Below, one piece after another: positions 60,778 to 64,000 of a stretch of 64,000 bases of DNA. Positions within the stretch are counted from its first letter, which is position 1. Each line of letters starts with the position of its first letter. The DNA is taken from positions 124,001 through 188,000 of the forward strand of contig NZ_SZQL01000002.1 of the NCBI RefSeq assembly GCF_005233845.1, given 5' to 3'. The notes below the pieces were generated by a model that had not been told where the DNA came from, made no database searches, and saw only the letters and a program-made list of their open reading frames with translations. The position numbers and the translations under genes were made by a program. The DNA comes from Ilyomonas limi (lineage in GTDB: Bacteria > Bacteroidota > Bacteroidia > Chitinophagales > Chitinophagaceae).

Positions 60778-63045
60778 TCATGCCACTGCTTCCTCCGTAT
60801 CAAACCGTTCTACGTTTTGAATACCATTTAATCTTTTCAACCGGTCAACCAGTTCTTCCAGTTCTTCCTTATCGTGCACAAACACTTTTACTGTACCTTC
60901 AAAGAGTCCTTCGCCCGACTCGATAGTAAGCGCAGCAATATTAATTTTCATATCGCCGCTAATAACATTGGTAATTTTGTTGATAACGCCCACATCATCA
61001 AGCCCTACTATTTTCAAACCGGTAAGGAAGGAAATCTCCTTATTTTTCGCCCATTTTGTCTTCACAATGCGATGCCCGTAATTCGCCATCATTTGAGCGG
61101 CATTGGGGCAGTTGGTACGGTGAATAATCAAGCCTTTGCCGGTACTTACAAAGCCAAACACATTATCGCCCGGTATGGGGTTGCAACATTTGGCAAGTGT
61201 GTACATAATGCGGTCGCTGCTTTCCCCAAAAATAATAAGCTCCGACTCTTTTTTGTTAGCAGCATGTTTGTGTTCAACGCTTTCGGGCTTTACTTCCACT
61301 ACCGGCTTCACAGGCTTGGGCATCTCCAGCCGGTCGCCCAGCACATGAAACTCTTTAAGCTCCTTTAAATCAATCTGCTTTATCGCTACTTTATAAAACA
61401 GATCAAGTTGCGACGGCACTTTATAAAAGCTTACCAATTCATCAATATTCCCCTGGTTAAAAGCTGCACCCATGCCTTCCAGCTTGCGTTGAGTGTAAGC
61501 CTTACCATCTTCGGCAATGGTGCGTTTTTCTTCTTTTAAAGCATCCTTTATTTTGCTTTTGGCTTTGGTGGTCACCACCATATTCAGCCAGTCTTCGGTA
61601 GGCTTCTGTTTATTGCTGGTAATGATTTCCACCTGGTCGCCGCTGCGCAGCTTATAGCTGAGCGGCACCAACTTATGATTCACCTTGGCACCAATACACT
61701 TTGTACCAATAGCCGAGTGAATAGAAAAAGCAAAGTCTAGCGTAGTGGAACCAACCGGCAACATTTTTACATCGCCGCGTGGCGTATATACATATATTTC
61801 TTCGGCAAGAAAACTGGTTTTAAAATCCTGCAAAAAGTCCACACCATCAGTATCCTGGCTGCTGATGACTTCGCGTATTTGCCCAAACCATTTATCAAAG
61901 CGGTCTTCATCGCTGTTGCCCTCTTTGTATTTGTAGTGGGCAGCCAGGCCTTTCTCTGCAATTTCGTTCATACGGCGGGTGCGTATCTGTACTTCCACCC
62001 ATTTGCCCTGTGGTCCCATCACGGTGGTATGCAACGCCTCGTAGCCATTGCTTTTAGGATTGCTTAGCCAATCGCGCAGGCGTTCCGGAGCGGGCGTGTA
62101 TTCGTCTGTAATCATCGAGTACACCTTCCAGCAATCTTCTTTTTCCCGCTCAGGCGGCGAGTTGAGAATAACGCGAATGGCAAACAAATCGTACACTTCT
62201 TCAAAATCAACGGCTTTCTTTTTTATTTTATTCCAGATAGAATGAATGCTTTTTGGACGGCCATAAATCTCAAAGTCAAAGCCTCCTTTTTGTAGCTTTT
62301 CTCTTAGTGGTTTAATAAACTCGTTGATATAACGGGTGCGCTCTCTTTTTGTTTCTGCTAATTTGCGGGCAATGTCTTTGTATTCCTGCGGCTCAAGGTA
62401 TTTCATGCTCAAGTCCTCAAGCTCGGTTTTTACATTGTACAAACCCATACGATGTGCTAAGGGCGCATACACCCATACGGTTTCGCTCGCAATTTTTAGC
62501 TGCTTTTCACGCTTCATGTAATCGAGCGTGCGCATATTGTGCAGTCGGTCGGCAAGCTTAATGAGTATCACGCGCGGATCATCGGTAAGTGTGAGCAATA
62601 TCTTTTTAAAATTCTCTGCCTGCTGGCTGCTGCTCGTGTCAATAATGCCCGATATTTTGGTCAATCCATCTACAATACGGGCTATTTCGCCGCCAAAGTC
62701 GTGCTCTATTTCTTCCAGTGTAAGGTCGGTATCTTCTACGGTATCGTGCAGCAGCGAACAGATAGTGCTGCGCACGCCCAGCCCAATTTCTTCCACGCAT
62801 ATCATAGCTACTGCCAGTGGGTGCAAAATGTACGGCTCGCCGCTCTTGCGCCGCATGGTCTGGTGGGCTTCGGCAGCCATTTCAAAAGCGTGGCGCACCA
62901 GCTCTTTATCACCTTTTTTTAGTTTGGGGCGAAGACTGCGCAGTAAAGCGCGATAATGGCGTAAAATCAGTTTACGCTCCTGCTCTTCGGTAAGTGTATA
63001 TTTAGGTAATTGTACTTCGGTAGTTATTACTTGCTCGTTCTGCAT
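60778..63045 (-). CDS. spoT: Bifunctional (p)ppGpp synthetase/hydrolase (Rel/SpoT)
   Basis: It makes and degrades the stringent-response alarmone. The 755-residue protein is full length: HD hydrolase domain (ICSLLHDTVEDTDLTLEEIEHDFG with the HDxxED motif, about 85-108), synthetase domain (YGRPKSIHSIWNKI, YEALHTTVMGPQGKWVEVQIRT), TGS domain (VYTPRGDVKMLPVGSTTLDFA, about 405-425), a zinc-finger-like CCNPIPGD and a C-terminal ACT domain. Both active sites look intact, so it is a bifunctional Rel-type enzyme, the single such protein expected in Bacteroidota. It converges with the GT4 gene. Confidence 0.97.
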   Translation of the reverse strand: MQNEQVITTEVQLPKYTLTEEQERKLILRHYRALLRSLRPKLKKGDKELVRHAFEMAAEAHQTMRRKSGEPYILHPLAVAMICVEEIGLGVRSTICSLLHDTVEDTDLTLEEIEHDFGGEIARIVDGLTKISGIIDTSSSQQAENFKKILLTLTDDPRVILIKLADRLHNMRTLDYMKREKQLKIASETVWVYAPLAHRMGLYNVKTELEDLSMKYLEPQEYKDIARKLAETKRERTRYINEFIKPLREKLQKGGFDFEIYGRPKSIHSIWNKIKKKAVDFEEVYDLFAIRVILNSPPEREKEDCWKVYSMITDEYTPAPERLRDWLSNPKSNGYEALHTTVMGPQGKWVEVQIRTRRMNEIAEKGLAAHYKYKEGNSDEDRFDKWFGQIREVISSQDTDGVDFLQDFKTSFLAEEIYVYTPRGDVKMLPVGSTTLDFAFSIHSAIGTKCIGAKVNHKLVPLSYKLRSGDQVEIITSNKQKPTEDWLNMVVTTKAKSKIKDALKEEKRTIAEDGKAYTQRKLEGMGAAFNQGNIDELVSFYKVPSQLDLFYKVAIKQIDLKELKEFHVLGDRLEMPKPVKPVVEVKPESVEHKHAANKKESELIIFGESSDRIMYTLAKCCNPIPGDNVFGFVSTGKGLIIHRTNCPNAAQMMANYGHRIVKTKWAKNKEISFLTGLKIVGLDDVGVINKITNVISGDMKINIAALTIESGEGLFEGTVKVFVHDKEELEELVDRLKRLNGIQNVERFDTEEAVA

Positions 63046-63110
63046 CGGATAACGAATTTACTAAATAAGTGTAATAAAGAAACGTGATAATTGTGCTGAA
63101 AGTAGACTTG

Positions 63111-63131
63111 TTGCCACGAAGGCACGAAATT
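63111..63131 (+). repeat. TTGCCACGAAGGCACGAAATT repeat
   Basis: Complement matches 35169-35189 at 20 of 21 bases; found in the gap before the esterase gene. Confidence 0.65.
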
Positions 63132-63240
63132 TATAAAGAAAAAACTGTGCAACATAAATTAAGCAGGTTTCCTGATGCCTTTATGGCAGTAAGCGTGCTA
63201 TCTTTATCTTTCATCATACAAAAACCTGAACAAAAAATAC

Positions 63241-63972
63241 ATGCGCAGAGAAATCACTTCGTGGTATAGCCCCAGCACCAACCGGGAAATGCCTATCGTT
63301 ACCTATGGTCATTATGGTTTTGCTTTACTAATGATACCTACTGCCGGCGCCGATTTTCTGGAGTATGAGCGCTTCAATCTTATTAATGCTATTGCACCTT
63401 TTATTGACGCGGGCAAAGTAAAAGTGTTTAGTATCAACAGCATGAATAAGGAAAGCTGGCTGAACTACGACATGTGGGGTGAACATAAAGCCATTAACCA
63501 CAACAACTTCAACCACTATGTCATCAACGAAGTAATTCCGTTTATACGTAACAATGTGGGCAACGATACTTTTGTTTACACCTGCGGTGCATCTTTTGGC
63601 GCATTGCACAGCATGAATTTATTTTTGAAACACCCCGATATTATCAATGGTGTGATAGCTATGAGTGGCGTGTACGACCTTACCGAATATACGCGCGGCT
63701 ACTGGGACGAGCAGGTGTATTACAACAGTCCGGTGCATTACATGCCCAACCTGCACGACAAATGGTACCTGGATAAAATACGGGCGAGCCAACACATACA
63801 TATCCTTTCTGGCAGCGGCGACTATGAAGCGCCTGGAGAAAACAAGCGTTTTTCAGACATACTGTGGAGCAAAGGCATCTGGCACAACCTGGAGATTTGG
63901 GGAACGGACATGAAGCATGAATGGCCTACCTGGTACAAAATGTTGCCGTATGTGCTGGGCAGTAAATTTTAG
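63241..63972 (+). CDS. Alpha/beta-hydrolase of the putative esterase family
   Basis: The 243-residue protein is an esterase-D-like alpha/beta hydrolase. The nucleophile motif is GASFG in CGASFGALHSMNLFLKHP (about residues 114-131), with later acid/His candidates in SGSGDYEAPGENKRFSD and DMKHEWPTWYKM. The N-terminus (MRREITSWYSPSTNREMPIVTYGHYGFALLMIPTAG) matches the family. The physiological ester is unknown. No signal peptide is seen, so it is cytosolic. Transcribed from a gap with one repeat copy; the coding region ends 28 bases before the window edge. Confidence 0.9.
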   Translation: MRREITSWYSPSTNREMPIVTYGHYGFALLMIPTAGADFLEYERFNLINAIAPFIDAGKVKVFSINSMNKESWLNYDMWGEHKAINHNNFNHYVINEVIPFIRNNVGNDTFVYTCGASFGALHSMNLFLKHPDIINGVIAMSGVYDLTEYTRGYWDEQVYYNSPVHYMPNLHDKWYLDKIRASQHIHILSGSGDYEAPGENKRFSDILWSKGIWHNLEIWGTDMKHEWPTWYKMLPYVLGSKF

Positions 63973-64000
63973 ACTTTTAACTGCAGTGGCGCAAAGAAGC

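Noticed and set aside
63084-63269. A 61-codon open frame ahead of the esterase gene
   Set aside because: It starts in a dispersed repeat, has no coding-like composition and overlaps the esterase start; most likely non-coding.

Overview
The window is chromosomal DNA from a member of the Bacteroidota, most likely the Chitinophagales/Chitinophagaceae. The evidence is a low GC content, AT-rich leaders with almost no Shine-Dalgarno motifs, many upstream regions carrying the Bacteroidota -7 element TAnnTTTG (clearest at rpsL, gapA and an acyl-CoA dehydrogenase gene), a TonB-dependent receptor, a DUF4290 gene next to murA, and two ECF sigma factor cassettes of Bacteroidota type. I see no prophage, insertion sequence, CRISPR array, rRNA or tRNA. 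Most of the window is housekeeping DNA, with intergenic gaps rich in small dispersed repeats.

Layout. 0-6.4 kb: the end of an outer membrane barrel gene, an ECF sigma / membrane anti-sigma candidate / Spy-like protein operon, a MATE transporter, and a second ECF sigma gene followed by a one-TM protein with a barrel-like C-terminus. 6.6-13.5 kb: class C serine hydrolase, tsaC, three glycosyltransferases, an FkbM methyltransferase and a formylglycine-generating-enzyme lipoprotein. 13.7-21.9 kb: pyrH, a free-standing rpsL-rpsG operon, ilvE, rdgB, a NUDIX gene, murA and DUF4290. 22-28.3 kb: a metallo-hydrolase, gapA and pgk with a decayed toxin-antitoxin pair between them, then lemA and two TPM-domain genes. 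28.6-33.8 kb: glycosyltransferase, fabG, ftsE, a PhnP-like hydrolase and a helix-hairpin-helix protein. 33.9-42.9 kb: acyl-CoA dehydrogenase, a GH3-family gene, rplU-rpmA, an H1-like protein, a PolX homologue, an old-yellow-enzyme homologue, and an ArsR regulator with an MBL-rhodanese gene. 42.9-50.4 kb: tsaB, ridA, a TonB-dependent receptor, a frameshifted Uma2 gene, a half-length carB and a repeat-rich gap. 50.6-53.9 kb: a BchI/MoxR-like ATPase and a VWA protein with a VapBC-like pair between them. 54-64 kb: amine-oxidase-like flavoprotein, rlpA, gcvH, a cyclophilin, serS, a GT4, a bifunctional Rel/SpoT gene and an esterase.

How genes work together. gapA and pgk are consecutive glycolytic steps. 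tsaC and tsaB both serve tRNA t6A synthesis. The ArsR-type gene lies directly upstream of the MBL-rhodanese gene and probably regulates it. Each ECF sigma gene is followed by a membrane protein likely to hold it in check. The AAA ATPase and VWA protein are the kind of pair that usually works as a chaperone complex.

The observations most worth a second look are: a carB gene that stops after its first half; a PolX protein that has lost the three polymerase carboxylates but kept its PHP domain; the toxin-antitoxin relic between gapA and pgk; an apparently intact toxin-antitoxin pair inside the ATPase/VWA cluster; and several families of dispersed palindromic repeats. Nothing here is a clearly new multi-gene defence or mobile system. 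All calls come from reading the sequence by eye, with no database search.
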